The notes: a model not told the origin generated them from the sequence alone. DNA of 64,000 nucleotides from Agroathelia rolfsii (GCA_018343915.1 JABRWF010000002.1:1612001-1676000); one strand, 5' to 3'; counted from the first letter of the stretch, positions 12,837-25,277 are shown. Translations and numbers: made by a program.

Positions 12837-15607
12837 ATGCGTCCAGCAACTGTCTTTGCCTTCCTTGCAGCCTTGACAGGCTTGGTTCATGGCCAGTCGT
12901 CCAATTCTGGCTCCAACAATTCACAGTCGCAGTCGCAGTCTCAGTCTCAGTCGTCGTCAAGGAATGCCAGTATTTCCACGTATCTGACGACAAGCTACAT
13001 CCCCACCACGGTGGTCTCGCACTCCGGCGACAACGCCGTCACTCTTACCACATCCATCCCAACCACATTCAGTGCAGTGACCACTTTCACTCCTACATCT
13101 ACCTCTTCGTCCACATCTTCGTCAACCTCTGCAACATCATCTGCATCTGCAACCCCTACTCCGATAACACTCGACACCAAGCTTGACCCAGCCTTTGGGG
13201 TTCTTGGTGGCATTCTTATCGTTACCGGCCTTCCCAGTGCTTTCTGGGGCCACAAAAACCGATGGTAAGCTCAATCTGATCTGCCACTCTATTATATGCC
13301 GCATGTGCTGATCGCCCTTATGGTAGGACGTCATTCTTCATCACTGGATTCTATACATTGTCCCTGGTTTGCATAGTACTTATTCTGAATTATGGTGTTC
13401 TGCCTGCTATCAATCCACCTAGTGAAAGCTTACGAGGCGCCTTCGTGGCTGCTTCGACCGTCGCTGGCTTTGCAGGTGGTGCCATAACGATCTTCTTCTG
13501 GAAAAGCACAAAGTACTTCATCGGCGCATGGGGTGGTTTGGCATTCGCCCTATGGATCCAGTGTTTTAGAGATGGTGGCCTCATTCGTCCTATAGGGTTC
13601 AGGTGGATCTTGTATATCGGTATGTCCATCGATCTTTTTTTCTCCCAGCATGATAACACAATTGATGTATCCTACTTCTAGGCTGTGCAACCATTGGTTT
13701 CGTCTTGTGTACTATTCCAAAGCTTCATTATCATATTCTCCTCATCGCTACGGCCATCATGGGCGCATCTGCATTCATGTTGGGAGTGGACTGTTTCACT
13801 ACCGCGGGACTCAAAGAGGTAGATATTTCTGGAATTTTCGCACATGGTCTTCACTGACATCATCACATGATCATAGTTCTACATTTGGAACATCGGCTTC
13901 AACTCACTCTTCCAGAAGTTCACTAGCAAGGGAATCGAATTTCCAGTCTCTCAGACCATACAGATCGAGCTTGGGCTTCTTGCCGCTGTTGCATTGATGG
14001 GCGCTGCCGTTCAGCTTCGTATTCTCAAAATATTGCAGAGGAAGCTCAAAGAGATTGAACAAGAGCAAAAGAAGCGCGATGAAGAAGCAGAGTTGCAGGT
14101 GGCGGAGCATTTTGCTGGTATCAACGCCGAGCGCGATGAGTGGGAACGTGAACACGGAGTCCCGTTCAGCAAGCACGAGCGTTCTAAGAGCGGGAGCGGC
14201 TTGTCGGCTGTGCCGCTTATGCAAAGCGTAGATTTCCCTGGCACCCCCACCACATCCAGCCCTGGCCTTGATGAAAAGCGGTCGTATATGGCCGGCACAC
14301 GTTCACGATACCTGTCTGGAGATCTTCTCATTGGTGAAGACGGCATCGGTCGCGACGGCAGTCCCCGACCACCGAGTACTGTTCTGAACCTTGATCTCGG
14401 CCCTGGTATTGGAGAAGAAGTTCCCAAAGCATTTATTTCCGAAGACGTGGGCAAAAGCGATAAGGATGAAGCCGGAAAGCAGAGTAGAGATGAGTTGCTG
14501 CAGGAAATCGCAGCTGTTCGCAAGTCTATTGAGGTTCTCAAGGCGGAAGCCACCTCAGTTAGCTCCGGCGCTCGTTCTCGTCATCCTTCCCTTTCATCGC
14601 ATCTGACTCTCGATCCCACACACTTACGCCCTCCCATGGCGAGCACCTCGCGCTCTAGGGCCGTGTCTATGGAATTGGATACACTGCTGGGCGGCTCGAG
14701 TGCAGCAGCCAAGGAACCAGTCAAAAACAGGCCAAAGAGTACGCCTATCAACAATGTCGACTGGGACGCCTATGTGCAAGAGAGACAGCTTCTTCAGCCT
14801 CCATCTGGTGTCACACCGCCTATTCCCACCACGCCGCCGCCAGCACCATCCCCAACCGCTGAGAGGGTTAGAGTCTCGCCTGCTATCGCCGAGGCGCTCA
14901 ACGCCCGTAGGCAACGCGAAGGCGCTCATGGTAGACCCAGTATACACCGACGGGCAGAATCGGAAGATCTCTTGCACACCTCGGCTTCTCATCATCGTAG
15001 CAACTCTGGCGCTGCCAATGCTGTCACGATCCTCCCGCCCCGTAAACAGGACATTGCTGCGCCTGTAGCACGACACCCTCCCCAGCCCTCGCGCGTCCAC
15101 ACGTTCGAGGAGTTGTCGGAGCGTCATCGTGAGAAGATGCGGAATCTGCAGGCCCCGGTCACGCAGGCTGAGCAGGATTCGGCGCAACTTGTGGCGGCCA
15201 AGGCGAGGTGGGAGCGATCTATGGCAAACGAGAAGCGTGCTGTGGAGAAGAGGCAGGCGGAGAAGGCGGACCAGCTGGCCAAGGAGACAAAGAAGTCGGG
15301 AGGAGACGGACATCAACGTGCTCACTCCCGCAATCGTTCCTTGAGTGCAAGCAAGCTTGCAGCTTTTGATTCCCCTGCTTCTGGATCTTCGAGGCGCGCG
15401 TCTGCCATGAAGGTCGCGGAATGGCAAAAGGAGATGACCACCCCGGAGCGTCCGGAACTCCGGCCTCATCCTCAGGCGGCGGGTGGTAGTCATAATCGAC
15501 GAGACTCGCGCACGGGTCAGGGTAGTGGTGGAGCTGCCGGCGGGTTTATGTTCCCTGCTAATAATGCGAGACGTAACAGTGCCGCTGCACGCCCTCCAGT
15601 GAGTTGA
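12837..15607 (+). CDS. TM7S3/TM198-like (DUF4203) multi-pass membrane protein with long disordered tail
   Basis: Exons: 12837-13264, 13327-13619, 13682-13818, 13877-15607 (862 aa). Residues 1-20 form a signal peptide ending at HGQ. A Ser/Thr/Gln-rich, probably O-glycosylated stretch (to ~110) follows, then about seven hydrophobic segments between ~115 and ~390 (LGGILIVTGLP, LVCIVLILNYG, GGAITIFFW, GGLAFALWI, IGFVLCTI, LIATAIMGASAFMLGVD, LLAAVALMGAAV). This pattern matches the TM7S3/TM198-like domain. Beyond ~395 the protein is cytosolic: a charged coiled coil (KLKEIEQEQKKRDEE) and more than 450 residues of low-complexity sequence with Pro-rich and helical Lys/Glu segments. The function of the fungal family is not established. 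The start is the first ATG giving a signal peptide; an upstream in-frame extension has no ATG. Confidence 0.82.
12924..12953 (+). repeat. CAGTCG/CAGTCT hexamer repeat (5 copies)
   Basis: Five tandem 6-bp units encode alternating Gln-Ser just after the signal peptide of the TM7S3/TM198-like protein. Confidence 0.85.
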
Positions 15608-16106
15608 AGTCTCTTTCACAACTGAGTGAACAGTCTTCCTCTCCGTACTTTTCTCTTTTTCTTTTTCATACGGTTACGCTGCAGTTTCTCGGACCAAGTA
15701 CATTAGCATCAGAGATTTCCTCTCCCATGGTATATTCTTTTTTTTTTCTCCCTCCTTGCATATTATGTCCTTTCTTTCAAAACGTCACTCGTCATTCATG
15801 GACATTAGTATTACATCGCCATCATTTTCGACACCTCTCGCCCTGTGGAATACATCAGTTACATTTGTCGGTCGCTTCATTTGGACTTTTTACGACGTTC
15901 ATAGTAAATAGGGTGCTGTGCCAATAATTATATTGTCTTTGATATGTCATCATGTGGTTTAGGAAGTTGGGAAGTTAAAGTGGGAGGATATGTGATGTGG
16001 CCACCAGTACCACCGGGTGGCGGTGGCGTCGGAGGCGTGGGCAAAAAGCACCTGCGCCTGTCCCACGGTCATCCTTACGCCTGGGAATATTCGCCAAATC
16101 CAGAAT
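15608..16106. other. Intergenic between TM7S3-like and CSL genes
   Basis: About 500 bp. The first part is T/C-rich, probably the upstream gene's 3' UTR. The CSL reading frame is stopped at 15993 and its first in-frame ATG is 16107, so the 5' UTR of CSL lies here unless an upstream exon exists. No other gene seen. Confidence 0.5.
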
Positions 16107-18800
16107 ATGCGGACGACGATACAGCCCTCACTGCTGTCGACCGACCACAATGGCGTGTCGTCTGCGATCGCTGCCGTCTCTGCTGCTGCTGCATCACCAA
16201 TTGAGCAGCAGCATGTCTCTGCCCCCGTCCGATTCAGTACTATTAGTACCGGTGATCTAAACAGCACCAATAATAATACAACAAGGTCCTTGTCGCCTTC
16301 TCGTACGGTAAACGCTGTGCTAGCCAAGGTTGATTATCATTGCTGTGCCTATAACCCGCTGCTGTTGCTGACGCTGCATTTGCTTGTTCCTCAGCAAGGC
16401 AAGAACAAGTCCAAATCGTCGACCCCTTCTTCTTCCTCTAAACAACAGATGAACAACGTAAACGCTGTACCTGGACCTTCATCATCCTCGTCCTCCTCGG
16501 CGTCCCCTCATCCTGCAGCACCGCATATATCCTCGCCATCGCAGCCGACCGCGTCCCAGCAGCTCGGCATGGGCGATACATCGACATTACAAGCTATATT
16601 GGCTGGCGGTAGAACTGGTGGTGCGTCGTCTGCTAGTGTTTTTGGATCCTGTGCATGCTTGGGATACAACGTCTTGTTTGGTTTCACTAGAAATGAACGA
16701 AAATATCCCTCGTATTAGCCAGGTATGTGTATTTCTATTTTACATAATGGACAGACGCTCAATGACGCGTTATTATTATTATTATTATTCACACAGACTG
16801 CCATTGGAAAGCGCAAAGCGGACGATTCCTCATTCGAAGACAGCGATGATCCACGCCGCAAGATTCGCAAGACAGTCAGCGAGGTGTTATCACAGGATGC
16901 ATCGCGTATTTCGCCCATGACGACGGTCGTGTGCCTCCATGCTGCCGTGGCACAAAAGTCGTACGGGTCCGAGAAGCGATTCCTGTGTCCGCCGCCTGTG
17001 GTGCACGTTGAAGGCCCTGTGTGGCACCTGCGCGGGCAGCACATGTCCATGGCGGTCGTGGCTGAGACGGGCGATCGGTCGTACGAGCAGAGGGCAGAGC
17101 TGGATACCAACATGTCGTCGAGTTTTAAATCGTTGCATGTAAACAGCTCGACCAAGGCGAAGAGTTTTCAGCTTTCGCTCGATATTATTGATCCACGACC
17201 AGGTCCTGCAGGCAGCGAAGGTAGTGGTGATGGGCAAGTGACCGGCCGCACGTGGGCATCCTTCGACTCGGCTCCCGTCAGTATTATCTCGAAGCCGTCG
17301 AAAAAGACGGCGAAGACGAGGAATATCTCTTCGTGTATACTTGCTGGCGGGCCTGTGTCGTTGTTTAACAGGATTAACTCGCAAACGGTTCGCACCAAGT
17401 ATATGACGATTGAGAATCAATCATTGTTTGCCAGCAACGTAAATTGGTCCGCATTCAATGTTAATGTCGTACGGCGGCCACAAGATGTAATCGTCACGGG
17501 TGAGTGGTGTCGGCAATTTTGTCTCTTCAGAATATTCAACTTTCGATTTTTATTTTTATTTACCCTGTAGATGGGCCACAGCCCGTTACTTACGGGTCCG
17601 AGATAATGCTATCGGACACCCAAACGGGCATATCAACTACGTCTCTAATTATCCGTAAAGTAGACAAGGGACGTGTCTCGCTCGAAGAGGGTGCACCAGT
17701 CAGCCAAATGCAGAAGATTGCCCTGCAGCGCGTCAATGCGGACGGCTCACGACATTATCTCTCGGCGGCCGGACCAATATCTGGCCCACCTGGCATAATG
17801 ACGCCGCCAGCACCGGGGTCATCACAACAAGCTTCGTCGCATGCTCTTCTTTTTCAATCACCGAGGATTCATGATGAAGTCAAAGACGGCATGCGTGTCT
17901 TCTTTGATGAAGTCGATGACTATTTGTGTTGGACCATTGTCGGCATCTGTGAGCATATCGTCTGCTTCTTTCATATATCCCCTCCTCCCCTCTTCTTTTC
18001 TCTCTCTTTATTTTATCTACCATGCGGCATTTTGGTGACCAATATGATTGGCAGCTAAATTCCAGTATACTTTCTTCGATGCGTTTGGACACAAGGACTC
18101 GATTCCCGATGCGCCTATAACGCCTTTTCCCACCTTGTTCACTGGGCCATGCTATCGGCCGACTGAACACACCATCGAGCTGACGGTGTCGAACTTCTTC
18201 TATGAGGATCCCAAGACCAAGTCGCGTCGAGCTCTGGACGTCTATCTTGGTACGCTTGGTCCACTGCAACAGCGCATCTACGCCCAGCCTGCCGATGGAG
18301 CGGCACCGTTACAAAACATAGTTGAGATGCCGGCAACGGGTCAGGGCGTTATGATGGCGCCTAACAGTGCACAGGGGATGGGTTATGGAGTTCACTCTAT
18401 TGTATTGGTGCAACTACCTCCGCTGGAGGATATTTTAAGAGCACTGCAAGACGACGTGGGTAGGGACTCGTCAGGCGGTAATGGTGGCAGCGGCGATCGC
18501 GAATCGTCCACGACTGGCAGCATAGACTCAACGACAGGGGCGACGACGGCTATTCCTGCGTCATCGATCAGTGGTCGGAGCCTGCCGCTGCTGTTCATTC
18601 GCCCTACGGATGGTGTGGGCTATCACTCCGGACGCACGGTTGTGTGCGAGAACGTGTTTCAGAACTTGGACCTGTCCAGCATTGCGTCTGCAGGCACGGG
18701 CGACGATGCCAGCTGGATCGCGGCTGCACAGGCAGCTGCAGTAGCCGCGGCCGCTGCCGCCGAGGGGGGACTGCATGGATGGAGTCTGCGGGTGATATGA
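16107..18800 (+). CDS. CSL-family (RBP-Jkappa / Cbf11-Cbf12-type) transcription factor
   Basis: Sequence-specific DNA-binding protein of the CSL family (CBF1/Su(H)/LAG-1). Fungal members act without Notch; the Schizosaccharomyces proteins affect cell cycle, adhesion and lipid genes. Exons: 16107-16307, 16395-16608, 16691-16722, 16797-17499, 17571-17948, 18055-18800 (757 aa). The N-terminal ~200 residues are Ser/Pro-rich and disordered. Conserved CSL pieces follow: VCLHAAVAQKSYGSEKRFLCPPP in the Rel-like N-terminal domain, NVVRRPQDVIVTDGPQP, the beta-trefoil domain (YGSEIMLSDTQTG, a Gly/Pro-rich insert, DDYLCWTIVGIS) and the C-terminal Rel-like domain (TELTVS-like IELTVSNFF). The C-terminus has an Ala run before the stop. 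Intron 16308-16394 is 87 bp, in phase and free of stops, so a retained form would still be translatable. The N-terminal exon structure is less certain than the rest. Confidence 0.88.
16770..16789 (+). repeat. (TTA)n microsatellite in CSL intron
   Basis: About six TTA/ATT triplets just upstream of the 3' splice site of CSL intron 16723-16796. Confidence 0.85.
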
Positions 18801-19299
18801 GGGCAGTGTGGCCATCTTTAGGGATTGCATGTGTTGCATCTTTTAATTTGGATATGCTCCATTTGAATGTGACACTTGGACATTCGAGGGGGTGGTTCTA
18901 TCTTTGATGCTTGTTTTCGTTTTTTTTTTTTCTTACTTTATTGTATTTTCTATTTTTTTTTTTAAAAAAAATAATAATGCATGGAGACACCTCGGATGGA
19001 TAACATCATCATAGATTACCGACGAGTGAGATTAGTGCTGATGGGAAAAAACGTTTGCGGCGTTGGGGAAGGAGCCAAATCCCTTGGGTGGTTGTATCGA
19101 TAAGATCTTGTGGAAATTAGCCAGAAAACTCAAAAGGGCGGCCGACTGCGTTCATCCTGCTCTCTCTCGCTGCTTGCTCCCCACCGACTGCCATCCTCTC
19201 TATATCCGCATCCTCTTGCATATATATCCTGCTCAATGTATGTATTCATATCCCTTCATCGTGCTTACGACCAGGATCTCAGCCCAGATAACCAGCACC
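18801..19299. other. Intergenic; pyruvate kinase promoter
   Basis: T- and A-runs near 18920-18970 mark the end of the CSL transcript. The region 19140-19295 is C/T-rich with a TATATATCC-like element near 19220, as in strongly expressed basidiomycete glycolytic promoters. That it acts as the promoter is inferred. Confidence 0.45.
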
Positions 19300-21699
19300 A
19301 TGCCCACCAACTCTATCCGCTCCCAGATCCAATGGAACTCGCAGCTGAGCACCGCTTCGGCGCCCAAGGCCACCGAGGAGACCAAGTTCTTGCGCAAGGT
19401 AAGCATGGATCTCTCTGCGATGTACTTTTTCTCCATGGTCATTTTTTTTGCTCATGGTGGAAAAAATTTCGTCCTTTATAGACCGCGATCATCGCGACTA
19501 TCGGTATGATCTTAGAGTTACTGGTGAATAGGCAGGCAGTGGATGCTTATCGTAATCATTCAAAGGTCCCAAGACCAACACTGTTGAGAAGCTCTCTGCG
19601 CTCAGGAAGGCTGGTGTCAATGTTGGTGCGTAAAAAAAACGCGATTGATCCTGTTTCTCATCTGGTCGCTAATCGCGAGATAATACAGTTCGTATGAACT
19701 TCTCCCATGGCTCGTACGAGTACCACCAGAGTGTGATCGACAACACCAGGAAGATGATTGCCGGTACGAGCATTTATTGATCTACATGCTTGGTGAGATC
19801 GTTCATGTATCTTTTTTTTTTCTAGAGGACCCTAACGGCCGCCCTGTTGCCATTGCCCTCGATAACGTGAGTGATAAGCGTCATTTTCTGTTTACTGCTT
19901 GCTGATCTGCTTTTTTTACGTACACAGAAAGGCCCTGAGATCCGCACGGGTATCATGCGCAACGGCCAAGACGTTAGTTGATTACGGATGATTTAGTGCT
20001 CGCAACAAGATACTGATATCGTTTGTTCTCATAGATCCCCATCAAGGCTGGCCACGAATTCACCATCACCACTGACCCCAAGCATCGCGAGATCTGCGAC
20101 GACCAGGTTTTGTGGCTCGACTACGTATGTCTATAATTTGCCGCAGGAGATACAGACAGGCGATTGATTTGATTTCTTCATAGACCAACTTCCCCAAGGT
20201 GACTGCTCCCGGCAAGCTCGTGTACATTGATGATGGTAAGGAATATGGAACACTTAACCCGGACACGACTGAATCAAAATCAAATTAGGTGTCCTCTCCC
20301 TCCTCGTTCTTTCCATTGACGGCGCCACCGTGCGCGTCCGGGCCATCAACAACGGTACCCTCTCTTCCCACAAGGGTGTCAACCTCCCCAACACCCCCGT
20401 CGATCTCCCTGCTCTATCCGAGAAGGACAAGGCTGATCTTCGCTTCGGTGTCAAGAACGGCGTCGATATGGTCTTCGCCTCATTCATTCGTCGCGCTCAG
20501 GATGTCACGGATATCCGTGCCGTCCTTGGCCCCGAGGGCGCCAACATCAAGATCATTGTCAAGATTGAGAACGAGCAGGGTGTCGAGAACTTTGACGAGA
20601 TCTTGGATGCGACCGACGGTGTCATGGTGGCCCGTGGCGATCTCGGTATCGAGATTCCCGCCAGCCAGGTCTTCCTTGCTCAGAAGATGATGATTGCCAA
20701 GTGCAACAAGGCTGGAAAGCCGGTTATTGTTGCCACTCAGATGCTCGAAGTATGTGCTTATTGCTGTATTCAGATTTCTTAGCGGTTGACTGACTATATA
20801 ACCTTAGTCCATGACGGTGATTTTATCTTGGTATATGCGTTGAGTAACTAAATCTCTTACACTTTTGTTTGATAGTACAACCCTCGTCCCACTCGTGCTG
20901 AGGTCAGCGATGTCGCCAATGCTGTTCTCGATGGTGCCGACTGTGTCATGTTGTCTGGTGAGACTGCCAAGGGTAACTACCCCGTCGAGGCTGGTATGTA
21001 TATACATTTCGACTTCATGATCTGCAGAGGCTAACTCCGTTTATCAAAGTCCTGATGATGGCGGAGACCTGCTTGTTGGCCGAGTCTGCCATCTGCTACC
21101 CACCTTTGCTCGAAGATCTCCGAAACAGCCAAATCCACCCTACGCCCACTGCAGAGAGCGTTGCGATCGCTGCTGTGTCTGCTGCCATGGAGCAGGCCGC
21201 TGATGCTATCCTTGTTCTCTCTACCAGTGGTGAGACTGCTCGCCTGGTTTCCAAGTACCGCCCCAACGTCCCTATTATCACCGGTACGCTTATTTTCCCC
21301 ATTTTGCTTGAAAGGATTTGTCTAAAGTGTCAATGCAGTCACCCGCAACGAGCAGACCGCCCGTCAAATCCATCTCCACCGTGGCGTTTATCCGTTCTGG
21401 TACCCTGAGCCTCGGGGCATTCCCGATCATCAGTGGCAGGCTGATGTGAGTTTCACTAATTGAATTGACTTTTTTTAAAACAACGGAGATACTGAGCGCT
21501 GATCATTTGTTGTATCCAGGTCGACAACCGCATCCGGTTCGGTCTGCGCAGCGCACTCGCGCTCAACATCATCAAGCCCGGAGGCACCATTGTCGCTGTC
21601 CAAGGCTGGAAGGGTGGTCTTGGCCACACGAACACGCTCCGCATTCTATCTGTGCCCACTGACGCGGCTGATCTGCAGCACTCTCCTCTGCACGGATGA
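19300..21699 (+). CDS. PYK1: Pyruvate kinase
   Basis: Catalyses phosphoenolpyruvate + ADP to pyruvate + ATP, the last step of glycolysis, in the cytosol. Fourteen exons: 19300-19398, 19482-19503, 19566-19625, 19689-19763, 19826-19866, 19928-19972, 20035-20124, 20184-20235, 20289-20749, 20808-20816, 20876-20993, 21050-21283, 21339-21445, 21520-21699 (530 aa, normal length). Key blocks: [28 protein letters not shown], the active-site block [19 protein letters not shown] with catalytic Lys, [10 protein letters not shown] with Mg-binding Glu/Asp, [18 protein letters not shown], and the C-terminal allosteric domain ending [12 protein letters not shown]. Exon 20808-20816 is a 9-nt microexon coding Ser-Met-Thr of the conserved block, so it must be spliced in. 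Such intron density is typical of basidiomycete pyruvate kinase genes. Confidence 0.97.
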
Positions 21700-21903
21700 G
21701 CGATTTGAAAGAAATATTAGGCGAGGAAGAAGGAAGAAGACACAAATCAAAACGTGTATGGACTTGTTTTTCTTGTTACGTATAAGCGGCATGTTATCCA
21801 AAAATTACCATTTTCTTGTCTTTCCTGGTGACGCGGTGTTGTGTGCAAGTGATGTTGTGTTGATGAACACTTGAGGTCGGAACAAGAAAAGAGTCCGAAA
21901 GTA

Positions 21904-24777
21904 ATGACGGAAGATGAGATAACCAATTGCCCGGAAGCTCGTGGGCAAAATAGCTCGCCAGACGATGCCAGCAAGGCCAGCGGACCCAGTTCGTCGTCTT
22001 CTCTTCATCCCTATCCCTACTATCCCTATTCCTATTCCTATACTCCTCAGGCTCTAGTCGGCCTACTGCCTAGAGATTGTTCTCGGGTCATGGCATCCTC
22101 GATATACCTGCCCCAAAGGGGCCACTCGCCAGGCTTGCCAGTCCATACGGGCATGGGCCGGGACAAATTCCATCGTCATGCCTATTCCTCCTCTTGGACA
22201 GAGCAGATCTCGCTTCCAATCCCTGGCGTCCGAACACGCCGTCTACGTATCCTTGTTCCCAAGTTCGACCTGCTCTACCGCCTTGCTGCTGCCCGTCTGG
22301 GGCACAGACGCGGTCCCCTGATTCTGATACTTTGTGCTCTATTTTTGATCATCACTGGCTTCAGCTTCTCGAGGCAGCTATCCACGAACGAAACGCAATG
22401 GCCACGGCTTACGCCGGGAAACCCCTCGACATTAGTGTTCCAGCGCGAGGATATCAAACGTATATGGCAGTGGGAAGTGGAGAGTGGGCATTATCCTAGT
22501 CGAGTGCCAGGTAAGTTGTAATGACACATAGATTTTTCTTTAAAAAAAAATCTTCTCTTCTCTCGCGCATCCTCTGTCTTTTTCCTTTGTTCCTATATCT
22601 ATCTATCTATCTATATATATCCCAACTTAGGTTTCACAAGTCCCTGCCCAGGTTGAGCTCGCGGAGTCTATACAAAATCCAGCACTCCCGCCCCTCAAGA
22701 GGTCCGCTGCGGGTGCTGGCGTGGCAGGCTTTTTGTCATCATCATCATCATCGTCATCTTGGTTCAAGTCGGCACGCACCACGGACACGCACGCGACAGG
22801 TCGGAAACGTGTGTACCTGGACATCCAGAGTCGTGCGAAGAATGTGGCCTATCCTCCTAGGCCTGTACCCGGCAGCATAGCAGATCTGGATATCGTGATG
22901 GAGCATTGTGATTTTGGTCGCCATAAGGTGTGTTGTGGGCTGTATGGATTGCCGATGTGTTGCCATTACTGAGAATGTTTTGTCTGTAGTATGTTCGTGA
23001 TTGTCTAGAAGTCCTTCGTCTAGGCGGTGGCCTTGATAATGGAGGACGTGTACGGAGAGGGAAGATGGACGAGTGGAAATACATCTACGTAGAGGGCGAA
23101 ACGGATGACATTGCCAACTCAAGCCTATCCCATTCCACCTCTCAACACATCTCTGGCAACAGAGCCTCCCCCGTCGAAAGCTCGCGTGACCCCAATGCCG
23201 GCCTCACTCGAAAACGCAATACTGAATGGGAACCGCATCTCTCCTTACCGCATACTCAATCGTATCTACCCCACTCAACGCTTTCAGATCCTTGCGACGA
23301 CGTTGATCATCCGCGGATATTTCACATGTTCTGGACAGGTCCGTTCACGGACAAGCCCTATCTAGCCCTACTCTCCTTTTTGTATACTCAGAATCTCGGA
23401 CTGCATGAGAAGGTGGGAAGCTCGCAAGTTTGCCATCCACAGATCTGGCTTTGGATAAACCCTGGTCCTGCAGCCTCGGTGCCTAACCCGACGGCGATGC
23501 ACGACATGTTTGATTCGCTGAAGGAAAGTCCATGGGCGGCGCCGTTCCTGCATCCGCGATTCCACGATATCATCAAGTTCAAGTTATGGAATACAACAGA
23601 ACAACTGGATAATGTACCGGAGCTCAAAGAGGAATGGAGGCTGTTTAGGAATTCGTTATTCAACTCTGACGGTCATGTCATCAATCTACACGCCAAGGAC
23701 CCAGAGCAGCTCACGACGGTCACGAGCAAAAGCAACCCCGATGGGGGGACGGACGAGGAGGCCGTTGTTGCCCGGCGCGTGGTGCCCACTAAGCAGTCGA
23801 AATCAGGCGCGGACGACATGCTCAGCCGTGCTGGCTCCAAGTCGTCGTCGACGTATGATCGCATGTCGGTTATTCTGTCGGATATGGCCCGGTTCATTGT
23901 GTGCCATCGGTATGGTGGTATTTATCTTGATGCGGACACCATCTTCCTGCGTGACTGGGAGGAACTATGGGGCTGGAAAGGCGCGTTCGCGTACCGATGG
24001 TCTCGATTGGAGAAATACAACACGGCCGTGCTGAAGCTCAACAAGGGGTCGGCACTAGGCTCGTTCTTGTTCCGGACCGCGTTGCGCAATGGTTTGGACT
24101 TTCACCCGATGAAGGTGTCGCGGTACACCAAAGATGCACACCTCGAAGAGCTTTTGTTACGCCTGCCAGACGCCTTGTTTGATTCTGCTTGGTTGAACAC
24201 GGAGTATTTTCAGCGTGAACGGCCACCACAGCCGTATTTCAAAGAGTATGCTTTTTAAAAAAATAAAAAAAAATAAAAATCAACGTTGACCGAGACATTG
24301 CTTGCCTAACATATGACAGATTTGCCGACTTTTTTGATACCCCGACACAGGACAGCGCGGCACCGCAAGCGCTTGGCTTTGATGGTTTCTTCAAGGGAGC
24401 ATATTCATATCATTTCCATAATTCCTGGTAAGATTCGGGATTATGATAGATCCGATGCACATGATTTATACCTCTTGCATGCGTGCAGGTGGAAACCGTT
24501 TGATCCAGCGCGTAACTGGCCTGATCTGGGACCACGGTTCGCTCAGGGAGAAAGAAAAGCGCGCGTGATGGCATCCGCTACTCCTGCTGCTGCCATTACG
24601 TCTGGTGGCGGTGGTAGCGGGCGCCGAGGAATAGTCGAGGTTAACATGGACGAGGAAGAGGACTTGGTTTCTGACGATCGCCGAGACTTGGACTGGGCTA
24701 CCGTGTTGAAGAGAACGTTTGAGAGCTATATTCGAGGCGAGCGCCCGAATATGTATGGTGAATGGTTAGAGTGGTGA
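21904..24777 (+). CDS. Type II membrane glycosyltransferase, GT32-like (copy A)
   Basis: Putative Golgi sugar transferase with a DXD sugar-binding region. Exons: 21904-22510, 22641-22927, 22990-24245, 24320-24427, 24489-24777 (848 aa). A cytosolic N-terminus rich in Pro/Tyr/Ser is followed by one transmembrane segment near residue 140 (LILILCALFLIITGF) and a lumenal domain. The core has HPRIFHMFWTGPFTDKPY, WLWINPGP, MARFIVCHRYGGIYLDADT with the DXD pair at Asp612 and Asp614, and AFAYRWSRLEKYNTAVL, as in capsule-type or OCH1-like GT32 enzymes. Substrate unknown. The start is the first in-frame ATG. The acceptor at 22641 was chosen over the nearer AG at 22630 because it keeps the frame and matches copy B. 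Tandem with copy B (25278-27804), with the same four intron positions. Confidence 0.86.
22594..22620 (+). repeat. (ATCT)n/(TA)n simple repeat in intron
   Basis: Tetranucleotide ATCT copies running into TA dinucleotides inside the first intron of glycosyltransferase copy A. Confidence 0.8.
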
Positions 24778-25277
24778 TATTTCTATTGCGTATCACTAAT
24801 TGCTGTTGGGCTTGAAACACTATTCACGACCTTTATGACTTCATCTATTTTTTTTTCTCCTCCTTATTCCCTAACTGAGACCCTCTCCTTCCATATGCTT
24901 ACAGTACGCTACACCCAGTTTTTATCTATAGAGCCCGCATCATAGTACAAGTAATATTCTACTACATTATTCTTTTTCACGATGATATGACTTGTTTCTG
25001 TTGATTTGCTACAATGGCTCGTTAGAGAGTCCTATTGCACGGAGTTTGTTTTTTTTTGTGATCGATGACTTGACTACGGAAGTGTGATAGCTGGGTGCCC
25101 CTGATAAATTGATTACCATTCCTACATTGCATCTCAAACCACATAGTAGAGCTCGATGATCGAGGACACGGTGCTCACAGGTCGCTTTGATTCACAAACA
25201 CTCGGAGACTCCCAAGCTGCCTCGCCATCAACAGCTCGGGCATTGCCTCCCATTTATTTTAAGTGATCATTGCAACG
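24778..25277. other. Intergenic between tandem glycosyltransferases
   Basis: Five hundred bases with T-runs and no open frame of note. It separates the two paralogues and should contain the copy A terminator and copy B promoter. I see no mobile-element remnant at the duplication junction. Confidence 0.5.

Noticed and set aside
14624..15619. Minus-strand open frame of 331 codons.
   Set aside because: It is antisense to the disordered tail of the TM7S3-like protein; long antisense frames are common opposite GC-rich, Ser/Ala-rich coding sequence. Composition is Arg-rich and not protein-like.
22621..22640. Nearer AG at 22630 as acceptor of glycosyltransferase copy A intron 1.
   Set aside because: It breaks the reading frame; the AG at 22640 keeps phase and matches copy B.
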